Shown here: in pieces, positions 7,141-14,620 of the stretch | How positions within the stretch are numbered: the stretch's first letter is position 1 | Layout of the letters: every line of letters starts with the position of its first letter | Assembly (NCBI GenBank): GCA_035550595.1 | Contig: DASZOV010000151.1 | Span: 1 to 31,068 of the forward strand | Direction of reading: 5' to 3' | Source of the DNA: CALFMR01 sp035550595 | GTDB taxonomy: Bacteria > Acidobacteriota > Vicinamibacteria > Vicinamibacterales > SCN-69-37 | DNA: 31,068 nucleotides | Made by a program: the position numbers and the translations under genes | Notes under the pieces: generated by a model | Databases searched by the model: none | The model's input: only the letters and a program-made list of their open reading frames with translations | What the model was told of the DNA's origin: nothing

Positions 7141-7836
7141 ATGGCTCATCGCGAACATCACGTGAACGACCGCATCGGCTGGCTTCGTGCGGCGGTGCTC
7201 GGCGCCAACGATGGGATCCTCTCGACGGCGAGCCTCATCGTCGGCGTCGCCGCGGCCGACGCGACGCGGCAGCAGACGCTCGTCGCCGGCATCGCCGGTC
7301 TCGTCGCGGGCGCGTTGTCGATGGCGGCTGGCGAGTACGTGTCGGTCAGCTCGCAGCGCGACACCGAACGCGCGTCGCTCGCTCTCGAACGGCACGAGCT
7401 CGCCACGCAGCCAAAGGCGGAAGAAGACGAGCTGACCAGCATCTACGTCAACCGCGGCCTCGATCCCGATCTCGCGCGCGTCGTCGCGCAGCAGCTCACG
7501 GCCAAGGATGCGCTCGCCGCACACGCGCGCGATGAACTCGGACTGACCGAGGAGCTGGCCGCGCGGCCACTGCAGGCCGCGCTCGCGTCAGCAGCGACGT
7601 TCGCCATTGGTGCCGGCGTGCCGGTGCTTGCCGCGCTCATCGCGCCGCTGGGCACGCTCGCGATCCTCATTCCGGTGGTGTCGGTGCTGTGCTTGGTCGC
7701 ACTCGGCGCGACCGCCGCGCGCGCCGGTGGCGCTTCGCCGCTGATGGGCGCCCTGCGCGTCGGTTTCTGGGGCATCCTGGCGATGGCCGCGACGGCGGCC
7801 GTGGGGCGACTGTTCGGGACGACGGTCGGGCCGTGA
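7141..7836 (+). CDS. VIT1/CCC1-family divalent-metal transporter
   Basis: The product has 231 residues. The N-terminus is typical of the family: RIGWLRAAVLGANDGILSTASLIVGVAAA (TM1), then GIAGLVAGALSMAAGEYVSVSSQRD (TM2, with the conserved Met-Gly-Glu-Tyr-Ser region). A charged cytoplasmic segment of ~70 residues follows, then three C-terminal helices. Family knowledge: VIT/CCC1 proteins export Fe2+ or Mn2+ out of the cytosol in exchange for protons. No ferritin-like extension is fused to it. The ATG 7141 follows repeat D after a pyrimidine-rich ACTTTTCTT with no ribosome-binding site, so initiation is unusual or weak. Confidence 0.92.
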   Translation: MAHREHHVNDRIGWLRAAVLGANDGILSTASLIVGVAAADATRQQTLVAGIAGLVAGALSMAAGEYVSVSSQRDTERASLALERHELATQPKAEEDELTSIYVNRGLDPDLARVVAQQLTAKDALAAHARDELGLTEELAARPLQAALASAATFAIGAGVPVLAALIAPLGTLAILIPVVSVLCLVALGATAARAGGASPLMGALRVGFWGILAMAATAAVGRLFGTTVGP

Positions 7837-7839
7837 GGC

Positions 7840-7998
7840 CTAGCGTCTTTCGCGGCGCCTGATCGTGGCGGCGAGACCGTAAGCGAGCGGTGCGATGGCG
7901 ATCAGAAGACCGACCACGTCGAGCGCGCCATCGCCAATCAGCATCACGACCAGGCCCGCGGCGCTCGCGAGTCCGAGCCACGGTTCACGCGACTTCAT
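7840..7998 (-). CDS. 52-residue membrane protein overlapping the PepSY gene
   Basis: A short frame starts at ATG 7998 and stops at TAG 7840. It begins MKSREPWLGLASAAGLVV, continues with a hydrophobic pair of segments (about residues 8-22 and 27-45), and ends in the basic cluster RRRERR. The start codon lies inside the last codons of the upstream PepSY gene (14-nt overlap), the geometry of translational coupling. Small two-helix ORFs in this position after PepSY proteins are plausible accessory subunits, but I do not recognise a family. It converges with the VIT-family gene, leaving only 3 bp between the stop codons. Confidence 0.65.
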   Translation of the reverse strand: MKSREPWLGLASAAGLVVMLIGDGALDVVGLLIAIAPLAYGLAATIRRRERR

Positions 7999-9169
7999 CG
8001 AGATCCTCACGTGCAAGTGTTCGCGAGCGGCGGCGATCGAAGAACAGCCACGCGCCGTTGCCGACGATGAACAACGTCAGCAAACTGCACGTCGTCCAGA
8101 GCAGCTTGAGCGGAAGGCCACCGTAGTCGCCGAAGTGCAGCGGCTCGGAGACGAACACCGCCTGCAGGTAGGACGGCAGGGCGAGCTGCCGTGTCACCTG
8201 GCCCGTCGTGGCGTCGACCAAGGTCGCATTCACGCGGCGCGCGTCCAACCCGGTCGATCCCATCGTCAGCACGCCGTAATGGCCCGGCGTCGTGTAGTCG
8301 GTGCCGGGAAAGATGACGCTGCTGAGGCCCCACCCCGGCGGGGTCCGCGCCAGCGCGGCCTCAATCGCGCGGTCAGCGCTCACGGGCGGATGCCGCACGT
8401 CGACGGCGGGCGTTGACGCGAACTCCTGGCGCACCTTCGCCAGGTCCGTCAGTTGCCACGCGATGACGGCCACATCCGAGAAGCCGATGAGGAAGCCTGT
8501 GACGCTCACGGTCAGCGCCCATCCGATGACGACCGCACCGACGAGATTATGAAGATCGAGCTGCGTCAGCCGCGCGCCGCGCGTGCGGCGAATCGTGCCG
8601 AACGCGAGCTTCTTCATGTACGGCGCGTAAATCACGAGCGATGACAGCAACGAGATGACGACGAGCAATCCGATGAACGCACCGAGAAGACGTCCGACTG
8701 GACCGAGAAACCACTCCGCGTGCAACTTCAAGAGGAATCCGGTGAACGTGTGATCCGGATCCTCGTCCCCCTGCAGCCGCTGTCCAGTCTCCAGGTTGAA
8801 ATAGATGAGGCGGGCGTGATCGAAGCCTGTCTCTTTCGGATCGGCGACCACGGCGAGCAGCACGCCGGGATGCCCGATCGGATCGACGCCGAGACTGAGC
8901 ACGCGCTGATCCGGCACCTCGCGCGCGAGCGTCTGCAGGCACGCGGCGACGCGCGACTCCCCCGCCTGTGCCGCTGGCGTGATGCCGAGCGCCGTGTCGA
9001 TCTCGTTGTGAAAGATGAGCACGGTACCCGTGAGGCACAGGATGCAAAACGGAATCGTGGCGACGACGCTCGTCCAACGGTGCAGCCAGAGGCTCAGCCG
9101 GAACCATCGCGACCGACGGCGATCGGCGGGCGGCGGCGTGGCGCGCGCGGCCGGCGCGGTACGAATCAT
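7985..9169 (-). CDS. PepSY-associated membrane protein (PiuB/FoxB-like)
   Basis: The 394-residue product has the PepSY_TM plan. A cytoplasmic Arg-rich start leads to TM1 with the motif RLSLWLHRWTSV..FCILCLTGTVLIFHNEID. A periplasmic PepSY-like domain follows, then TM helices at VGRLLGAFIGLLVVISLLSSLVIYAPY and HNLVGAVVIGWALTVSVTGFLIG, a second periplasmic domain and a final TM (TCSLLTLFIVGNGAWLFF). The paired His-containing helices could bind haem. Family knowledge: relatives act as inner-membrane ferric-siderophore reductases. Iron use is inferred, supported loosely by the VIT-family neighbour. Its promoter contains a perfect operator-like inverted repeat, and the mRNA looks leaderless. It is followed by an overlapping 52-residue ORF. 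Confidence 0.88.
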   Translation of the reverse strand: MIRTAPAARATPPPADRRRSRWFRLSLWLHRWTSVVATIPFCILCLTGTVLIFHNEIDTALGITPAAQAGESRVAACLQTLAREVPDQRVLSLGVDPIGHPGVLLAVVADPKETGFDHARLIYFNLETGQRLQGDEDPDHTFTGFLLKLHAEWFLGPVGRLLGAFIGLLVVISLLSSLVIYAPYMKKLAFGTIRRTRGARLTQLDLHNLVGAVVIGWALTVSVTGFLIGFSDVAVIAWQLTDLAKVRQEFASTPAVDVRHPPVSADRAIEAALARTPPGWGLSSVIFPGTDYTTPGHYGVLTMGSTGLDARRVNATLVDATTGQVTRQLALPSYLQAVFVSEPLHFGDYGGLPLKLLWTTCSLLTLFIVGNGAWLFFDRRRSRTLAREDLDEVA

Positions 9170-9178
9170 TGCGCCAGA

Positions 9179-9207
9179 ATCTTAATCCGACCGATTTGGT
9201 CGGTCAA
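9179..9207 (-). promoter_or_regulatory. pepSY promoter with a TetR-type operator in the spacer
   Basis: On the minus strand TTGACC (9207-9202) is separated by exactly 17 nt from TAAGAT (9184-9179). The perfect inverted repeat GACCGA-N5-TCGGTC (9189-9205) overlaps the -35 box and fills most of the spacer, where a repressor would block RNA polymerase. The GACCGACCAAATCGGTC form resembles TetR-family operators. Predicted transcription begins about 3 nt before the ATG at 9169, and there is no ribosome-binding site, which together suggest a leaderless mRNA. No TetR gene is seen in the window. Confidence 0.6.
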
Positions 9208-9258
9208 TAGAAACCCGCGGTCTCCTTCGCGCGAACGGGCCTGTCCGCTCGAATCTGT

Positions 9259-9299
9259 TTGACATGCCAATAGAGATGCGTCGATACTTCATTGGCATG
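9259..9299 (+). promoter_or_regulatory. Candidate promoter of the ADOP permease with a flanking inverted repeat
   Basis: TTGACA (9259-9264), an 18-nt spacer and GATACT (9283-9288, four of six consensus bases) predict a start near 9295, 37 nt before the ATG. Perfect 9-bp arms CATGCCAAT (9263-9271) and ATTGGCATG (9291-9299) bracket the spacer and -10 box, a layout that fits a dimeric regulator. Confidence 0.5.
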
Positions 9300-9331
9300 A
9301 CGAATGGACGAATCGGGAGCCGAGGCCATCG

Positions 9332-12067
9332 ATGACGCCTCGCCCCCTGGCCCACGTGCGTGAGTGGATCAGCCGATGCCTGGGATCCCTCGGCGTCCGG
9401 CGCTCTGATGCCGACGTCGAGGAAGAGCTCCGCGCGCACCTCGAGCTGGCCGAAGCCGACGCGCGCCGTCGCGCCGGACCGGATCGTGGGCCCGGCATCG
9501 CGCGCGAGGTCGTCATCCGCCATGGCGCAATGGCCGGGTCGCTGGAAGCCGTACGCGACCAGCGCGCGCTGCGATGGGTCGACGACCTGGGACGCGACGC
9601 ACGCCAGGGCCTGCGCGCTCTCGGCCGCACGCCGTCGTTCACGGCCGTCGTTCTCCTCACGCTCGCGCTGGGGATCGGCGCCAACACCGCGATCTTCAGT
9701 CTCGTCGACGGCATCGTCCTGAAACCGCTGCCCTATCCCAATGCCAGCGAGCTCATCTCGCTCCGCCACACGGCGCCTGGCGCCGCGTGGCTCGGCACGA
9801 TGGCCAGTGATCTCCCCCTGTCGGCGTCGATGTACGTGACCTACGCCGAGCACAACCGGACGTTCAGCAGCCTCGGCGTCTGGCTCGCGGGCACGGCGAC
9901 CGTGACGGGCGTCGGCAATCCTGAAGAAGTCCGCAGCGTCTCGGTGTCCGACGGTGTGCTGGAGGCGCTTGGCATCCCGCCGATCCTCGGGCGGGCCCTT
10001 GGCGCCGAGGACCAGGCGCCCGATGCGGTCGTGCGCCCGGTCGTGCTCGGCTACGGATACTGGATGCGCCGCTTCGGCGGCGACCCGTCGGTCATCGGCC
10101 GGGCGATCGAGGTGAATGCCAGCCCGTCGCGTATCGTGGGCGTCATGCCCAGGGGATTCCGCGTCGTCGACGCCGACGCGGATCTCATCGTGCCGTTCGC
10201 CTTCGATCGCCGCACGCTGATCCTGCCCGGCTTCGGCCTCGAAGCCGTGGCGCGGTTGAAGCCGGGCGTCACGCTCGCCGAGGCCAGCGCCGACGTGGCG
10301 CGGATGGTGCCCATCTGGATGCGGTCGTGGCCCGTGGTGCCGGGCGTAGATCCGACGATCTACGAGGCGTGGCACATCACGCCGATGCTGCGTCCGCTCG
10401 CGACCGACGTCATCGGCAACATCGCGCGCGTGCTCTGGATCCTGCTCGGCACGATCGGCCTGGTCCTGCTCGTCGCGTGCGCCAACGTTGCCGGCCTCAT
10501 GCTCGTGCGCCTGGACGGACGGCAGACGGAGCTCGCCGTGCGTGCGGCGCTCGGCGCGGGCCGCGGACGGATCGTGCGTGCGCTGCTCGTCGAGAGCGCG
10601 CTCGTCGCCCTCGCCGGCGGCGTCCTCGGCGTCGCGCTCGCCGCGGTGGGCGTCCACCTGCTCGTCGCGTACGGTCCCGACACACTGCCGCGGCTGCACG
10701 AGGTGCGCATCGACGCGCGCGCGCTGGCCTTTGCCTTCGTCGCGTCGCTGCTGTCGAGCGCGTTCATTGGCCTCATCCCGGCGCTGCGGTACGCCCGCCT
10801 CGGTCCCGCCGGCGCGGTGCGCGGCAGCCGCGGCGCCACCGACAGCCGCGAGCGGCGCCGTGCGCGTCAGGGCCTCGTCATCGCGCAAGTCGCTCTCGCG
10901 CTCGTGCTGCTCGTTGCGTCCGGACTGATGATTCGGACGTTCCAGTCGCTGCAGGCGGTCGTTCCCGGATTCACGCACCCGGAAGCGATCCAGACGCTGC
11001 GCGTCGTGTTTCCCGATCGGCTCCTTCCCGATCCCGAGCGCGTCACGCGGCTGCAGCAGGACATCGCGAATCGACTCGCGGCGCTGCCGGGCGTGACGTC
11101 GGTGGCGTTCGCGAACGGTGTACCCATGACGGGCGGAACGTCCGAGTGGGACGTGATCTCGGTCGAGGGCAAGCAGTACGACGCGAACGAGACACCGCCC
11201 GTGCGGTTCTTCAAGCAGATTTCGCCGCGATACTTCGAGACGATGGGGACGGCGCTCGTCGCGGGTCGCGATCTCACATGGACCGATCTCTACGATCGAC
11301 GCCGGGTGGTCATCGTCTCCGAAGGCATGGCACGCGAGCTGTGGGGATCGCCCGCGTCCGCCATCGGCAAGCGCGTCCACAGGCTTCTCGGCAGTCCGTG
11401 GTGGGAAATCGTCGGCGTCGCGCGCGACGTGCATGAACACGGGGCCGACGTGCGGGCACCGGACATCGTCTACTGGCCGGCATATGGTGAGGATTCGCTG
11501 CAGCCAGGGCAGGTCACGGCCACGCGCAGCGTGACGTTCACGATCCGAACGCCGCTGGCCGGGCGCGAGTCGCTGCTGGCGGACATCCGGCGCACCGTCT
11601 GGTCGGCCAATGCCAGTCTCTCCGTGTCCTCGGAGCAGACGATGGAGGCGATCTACGACGCGTCGATGCAGCGGACGTCGTTCACGCTCGTGCTGCTCGG
11701 AATTGCCGGCGCGATGGCGCTCATCCTCAGCCTGGTCGGCCTCTACGGCGTCATCTCGTACGCGGTGTCACGGCGCACGCGCGAGATCGGCATTCGCCTG
11801 GCACTCGGTGCGCCGCCGCGCGGAGTCGGATGGCTGTTCGTGGGCAACGGGCTGCGGATGGCCGCCATTGGCCTCGCGCTCGGCCTCGTCGCGGCGGCTG
11901 GCTTCTCGCGCGCGATGTCTTCGATCGTCTTCGGCGTCAGCCCGCTCGATCCCGTGACGTTCGCGATCGCGCCGCTGCTTCTGCTGGCCGCCGCCGCGCT
12001 CGCAAGCTACCTCCCCGCCCGTCGCGCGTCACGGATCGACGCGGTCCGCGCGCTGCAACAGGAATAG
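9332..12067 (+). CDS. ADOP-family ABC transporter permease (MacB/FtsX-like, duplicated)
   Basis: This is a 911-residue permease. Residues 1-90 are the soluble N-terminal extension of the acidobacterial duplicated orphan permease family (DVEEELRAHLELAEADARR). TM1 follows (FTAVVLLTLALGIGANTAIFSLVDGIVLKPLPYP), then a MacB-type periplasmic domain and three TM helices with the FtsX motif (MLVRLDGRQTELAVRAALGAGR). A second periplasmic domain and three more helices repeat this arrangement (SRRTREIGIRLALGAPP), ending ASRIDAVRALQQE. Family knowledge: ADOP permeases are usually encoded without an adjacent ATPase and their substrates are mostly unknown; MacB relatives act mechanically on periplasmic substrates. 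No ATPase gene is next to it. ATG 9332 has a GAGG site ~7 nt upstream. Confidence 0.93.
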   Translation: MTPRPLAHVREWISRCLGSLGVRRSDADVEEELRAHLELAEADARRRAGPDRGPGIAREVVIRHGAMAGSLEAVRDQRALRWVDDLGRDARQGLRALGRTPSFTAVVLLTLALGIGANTAIFSLVDGIVLKPLPYPNASELISLRHTAPGAAWLGTMASDLPLSASMYVTYAEHNRTFSSLGVWLAGTATVTGVGNPEEVRSVSVSDGVLEALGIPPILGRALGAEDQAPDAVVRPVVLGYGYWMRRFGGDPSVIGRAIEVNASPSRIVGVMPRGFRVVDADADLIVPFAFDRRTLILPGFGLEAVARLKPGVTLAEASADVARMVPIWMRSWPVVPGVDPTIYEAWHITPMLRPLATDVIGNIARVLWILLGTIGLVLLVACANVAGLMLVRLDGRQTELAVRAALGAGRGRIVRALLVESALVALAGGVLGVALAAVGVHLLVAYGPDTLPRLHEVRIDARALAFAFVASLLSSAFIGLIPALRYARLGPAGAVRGSRGATDSRERRRARQGLVIAQVALALVLLVASGLMIRTFQSLQAVVPGFTHPEAIQTLRVVFPDRLLPDPERVTRLQQDIANRLAALPGVTSVAFANGVPMTGGTSEWDVISVEGKQYDANETPPVRFFKQISPRYFETMGTALVAGRDLTWTDLYDRRRVVIVSEGMARELWGSPASAIGKRVHRLLGSPWWEIVGVARDVHEHGADVRAPDIVYWPAYGEDSLQPGQVTATRSVTFTIRTPLAGRESLLADIRRTVWSANASLSVSSEQTMEAIYDASMQRTSFTLVLLGIAGAMALILSLVGLYGVISYAVSRRTREIGIRLALGAPPRGVGWLFVGNGLRMAAIGLALGLVAAAGFSRAMSSIVFGVSPLDPVTFAIAPLLLLAAAALASYLPARRASRIDAVRALQQE

Positions 12068-12095
12068 GAGGCTGGCAGACACGACGGACCGGCCC

Positions 12096-12479
12096 TCACG
12101 CGCCCGACGTCCGCCGGCCGATGCGTCCGAGATGTGTGTCGTTGAAGGCCGACGAATACTTCAGCCCGTAGCCGAGCACGCGATCGAGTCCGATGTGCGC
12201 GAGCCAGATGAGCGCCCATGGCAGCAGCGCTGGAAGGCCGAACCCGATCGCCACGACAACGAGCGCGATGGGCGCGACGTAGCTGTGGACGACGTTGTAA
12301 GTCCAAGCGCCGACGATGGGACCGGCGAGGTACCCGAGCATCGACAAATCCGGTGCGAGAAACGCCGCGGTGAACAGGATCCAACTCGTGTGCTGCTGCT
12401 CGAATACGACGAGGCTTGCGATCACGACAGCGGCGCCCTCGAGGCGCAGCCACACGCGCGGAGCTCCGGTGGCGGGCAT
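12096..12479 (-). CDS. DUF4260 integral membrane protein
   Basis: This is a 127-residue, strongly hydrophobic protein with about four TM helices. It carries the DUF4260 signatures FLAPDLSMLGYLAGPIVGAWTYN, LIWLAHIGLDRVLGYGLKY and, near the end, FNDTHLGRIGR. The function of the family is not known to me; the conserved Asp, His and Arg within or next to membrane helices suggest a transport or enzymatic role rather than simple anchoring. ATG 12479 gives the usual family length; the longer in-frame extension upstream is Arg-rich and not family-like. It converges with the ADOP gene and diverges from vapB. Confidence 0.85.
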   Translation of the reverse strand: MPATGAPRVWLRLEGAAVVIASLVVFEQQHTSWILFTAAFLAPDLSMLGYLAGPIVGAWTYNVVHSYVAPIALVVVAIGFGLPALLPWALIWLAHIGLDRVLGYGLKYSSAFNDTHLGRIGRRTSGA

Positions 12480-12585
12480 GGCGCTATTGTCGCGGAAAAC
12501 GTGACGACATCGACGCGGCGGCGACTTGCCGCGCGGGCACGTACCTGTGTCCGCAGCGATGGGAAGTTGGCGTCCTACCGCCTGT

Positions 12586-12593
12586 GCTACTCT
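12586..12593 (+). promoter_or_regulatory. Extended -10 box of the vapBC operon; leaderless start
   Basis: TGC-TACTCT ends at 12593, 7 nt before the ATG of vapB at 12600, and no purine-rich ribosome-binding site precedes the ATG. A TTGGCG lies 15 nt upstream of the -10 box, a weak -35. The arrangement predicts a leaderless mRNA. Confidence 0.35.
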
Positions 12594-12599
12594 CGCGTC

Positions 12600-12872
12600 A
12601 TGGCTCAGCGAACGAAACGATCGGTGTCCATGCCCCCTCATCTCGCCGCCGCGATCGAACGATCGGCCGCCGAGCGGGGCACGACGTTCAGCGGGTGGCT
12701 CGCCGACGTTGCCGCGCACGAGCTGCGTCTCGCGACTGGTCGAAAGGCGATTGCCGAATGGGAGCACGAGCACGGCCCGCTGACGGCCGACGAATTGGCC
12801 GAGGGCCTCGCCAGGGCCCGTGCTCTACTCCGCCGGACGTCGACGGGGCGGTCGGCCCGGAAATCGGCATAA
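12600..12872 (+). CDS. vapB: VapB-type antitoxin
   Basis: The 90-residue product has an N-terminal ribbon-helix-helix segment (RSVSMPPHLAAAIERSAAERGTTFSGWLADVAAHEL, written here across two helices). A linker follows, then a C-terminal acidic/hydrophobic stretch (PLTADELAEGLARARALL) of the kind that wraps the toxin active site. Its stop codon is followed immediately by the start codon of a PIN-domain protein. Family knowledge: the antitoxin neutralises VapC and represses the shared promoter as a complex. ATG 12600 has no ribosome-binding site but fits a leaderless mRNA. Confidence 0.8.
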   Translation: MAQRTKRSVSMPPHLAAAIERSAAERGTTFSGWLADVAAHELRLATGRKAIAEWEHEHGPLTADELAEGLARARALLRRTSTGRSARKSA

Positions 12873-13256
12873 ATGGCTGGCGTAACATACGACACCGGGG
12901 CCCTCGTTGCGGCTGAGCGCAACGACCGGCGCATGTGGGCGCTTCACGCCGCGTTCTTGGCCGAAGAAGTGGTCCCCACGGTCCCTGCCCCGGTGCTGGC
13001 CGAAGCCTGGCGAGGCGGTTCGCGCCAAGCCAGCCTCTCCCGCCTGCTCGAGATGTGCGAGGTCGAGCCGCTGACGGAGGATCAGGCCAGGCGCGTCGGT
13101 GTGCTCGCCGGGAAGTCGAGCCATGACGATGTCGTCGACGTCACCGTCGTCGAAGGGGCGCTGCGTCGCAACGATGCAGTCGTGACGTCGAATGAGACGC
13201 ATATCCGTCGCGTCGGCCTCGCCGCGAACCGCCGACTGCGGATCGAAGCGGTGTGA
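12873..13256 (+). CDS. vapC: VapC-type PIN-domain toxin
   Basis: The 127-residue product is a full-length PIN domain. It has Asp7 in TYDTGALVAAE, Glu44 in PAPVLAEAW, and Asp85/Asp86/Asp89 in HDDVVDVTVVEGA, which can make the Mg-binding acidic pocket. The late VVTSNETHIRRV segment has Asn where many PIN proteins have Asp. Family knowledge: VapC toxins are Mg-dependent ribonucleases that cut tRNA or rRNA. The ATG directly abuts the vapB stop codon (TAA-ATG), so translation is coupled. The open, undamaged frame suggests an active module. Confidence 0.85.
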   Translation: MAGVTYDTGALVAAERNDRRMWALHAAFLAEEVVPTVPAPVLAEAWRGGSRQASLSRLLEMCEVEPLTEDQARRVGVLAGKSSHDDVVDVTVVEGALRRNDAVVTSNETHIRRVGLAANRRLRIEAV

Positions 13257-13383
13257 GTCCGACGGCCGCGATTGGCCGTGCTGCTTCGATCTCGTCCATC
13301 ACGTCCCGAGCATGCGTCCGACGTTCCCGCTTTGAGTCCCCCGCCTCGGGCATCTGCTGGCGGCAGGACGCACTTCTGGCTGT

Positions 13384-13893
13384 TCAAGTGATGTTGCTGC
13401 ATAACGGCCGCAGCGCCGGCGGAGCGGGGATTGATCGACTAGTACGAGTTCGTCGTGCATCCCCGTTTGGCAGGCCGCGGACGCAAGCGGCGACTGGGAG
13501 GTCATGCTCGCCACCGACGATCCAGATCTTCGGTTGTGCCAGGACACGCGCCACGAATGCGTTCTCGACGCGCGTGCGCTTCGCGAATTCAGCCGACGTG
13601 TAGACGGTCGGGTTGACTTGACGCCCCAGCCGTCCAGCCGCCCGCTCCAACGCGCTGAACACATCGCCGTAGGAGAGGCTGTCGCTGACGATCATCAAGT
13701 CGATATCGCTAGCAGCGCGGTCACTGGCCTTTGCCACCGAGCCGTACACGAACGCGGCGCGGATCGATGACGACAACGGCGTCAAGGCCGTGCGCAAAGG
13801 TTCGGCCAGACCAACGGTCTTGAGTACGATACCGCGAAGCTCGCCGAAGAGCGGCGACGCGGTGTCCAGGACGCACTTTCGACGGGCCGTCGA
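13384..13893 (-). pseudogene. MNT-type nucleotidyltransferase lacking its N-terminal HTH domain
   Basis: The frame encodes the catalytic core AFVYGSVAK then SDIDLMIVSD, the GSx...DxD motif of minimal nucleotidyltransferases. It is followed by GRQVNPTVYTSAEFAKR and a normal C-terminal segment. Upstream of the first usable start (TTG 13797) the same frame still reads the family's conserved linker SPLFGELRGIVLKTVGLAEPL, then meets TAA at 13894-13896. In intact relatives this linker follows an ArsR-like winged-helix domain, which is absent here in all frames. The gene therefore looks 5'-truncated; a shortened protein from TTG 13797 or a CTG near 13869 cannot be excluded. No HEPN partner is evident downstream. 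Confidence 0.7.
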
Positions 13894-13896
13894 TTA

Positions 13897-14118
13897 CGAT
13901 GCATACGCGCACTCCCGTCGCCTCTTCTCGCCGACCTTGCCGTCATCCCACGCCTCTACGGAAAACTCGTGGAGCACAATGGCAACTCCTGCCCCTTCCG
14001 TAGCCTGCTGTTCTTGAAAAGCCGATGGACCGAGAGGGCTCCTGCCTGGGCGCGACGCCACGTCGACGCGATCTGGCGCGTCCCTCAGAATTTGGTACTA
14101 CGAACGCAGGAGGAGGCC
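13897..14118. other. Intergenic stretch upstream of the VOC gene, no recognisable gene
   Basis: Frames on both strands are open in part but none resembles a known protein, and none restores the missing HTH domain of the neighbouring nucleotidyltransferase. It ends with the AGGAGG ribosome-binding site of the next gene. It is probably the scar of the deletion that truncated the nucleotidyltransferase plus the promoter of the VOC gene. Confidence 0.5.
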
Positions 14119-14580
14119 ATGGACAACACCGACCGCCGCCCGTCCGTCTCGTCAGCCATTTGCTACAAGGACCCGAAAGCCGCCCTGAAATGGCTCGAGG
14201 AAGCCTTCGGCTTCGAGCCGTACATGGTGATGCTCGGTCCCAACGACGAGCTCGCCCACGCCGAGATGCGCTTCGGCGACGGCCTCGTCATGGTCAGTGG
14301 CGAGTGGTCGCCGATCACGAAGAGCCCGCAGCACGCCGGCGGCATCAACACGCAGATGGTCCACGTGCAGTTGACCGAGAACGTCGACGCCCACTGCGAA
14401 CACGCGCGGAAGGCCGGCGCCGTGATCCAGATGGAGCCGACGACGCAGTTCTACGGCGACCGGACGTATCGCGCCGTCGATCCAGAAGGACACGTCTGGA
14501 GTTTCGGTCAGACGATCACGTGCATGACATCGGACGAATGGGACAAGGCGATGGGCATGACGACGAAGACGCGGCTGTAG
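14119..14580 (+). CDS. VOC-superfamily (glyoxalase/bleomycin-resistance-like, PhnB-like) protein
   Basis: The 153-residue product has one paired beta-alpha-beta-beta-beta module. SAICYKDPKAALKWLEEAFGFEP opens the first half, and MVHVQLTENVDAHCEHARKAGAVIQMEPTTQFYGDRTYRAVDPEGHVWSFGQ forms the second (cited in parts of the family pattern). Potential metal ligands are His and Glu in AHAEMRF and DPEGH. Family knowledge: VOC proteins include glyoxalases, dioxygenases and drug-binding proteins, so substrate is not predicted. ATG 14119 follows AGGAGG at close spacing; a longer in-frame extension from GTG 13969 does not resemble the family. It converges with nosL. Confidence 0.85.
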   Translation: MDNTDRRPSVSSAICYKDPKAALKWLEEAFGFEPYMVMLGPNDELAHAEMRFGDGLVMVSGEWSPITKSPQHAGGINTQMVHVQLTENVDAHCEHARKAGAVIQMEPTTQFYGDRTYRAVDPEGHVWSFGQTITCMTSDEWDKAMGMTTKTRL

Positions 14581-14620
14581 CCTGCGAGCAAGGCGCGTCA
14601 AGAAACTTGCGAGATCGCCT

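Noticed and set aside
9182..11440. A 752-codon open frame antisense to the ADOP permease
   Set aside because: Arg/His/Asp-rich composition without domains; it mirrors the codon pattern of the high-GC permease gene on the other strand.
13257..13383. Possible HEPN partner of the nucleotidyltransferase
   Set aside because: No frame shows a HEPN R-x4-6-H motif or helical pattern; the short frames there look random.
13969..14118. N-terminal extension of the VOC protein from GTG 13969
   Set aside because: The extension does not resemble the family, and AGGAGG lies directly before ATG 14119.
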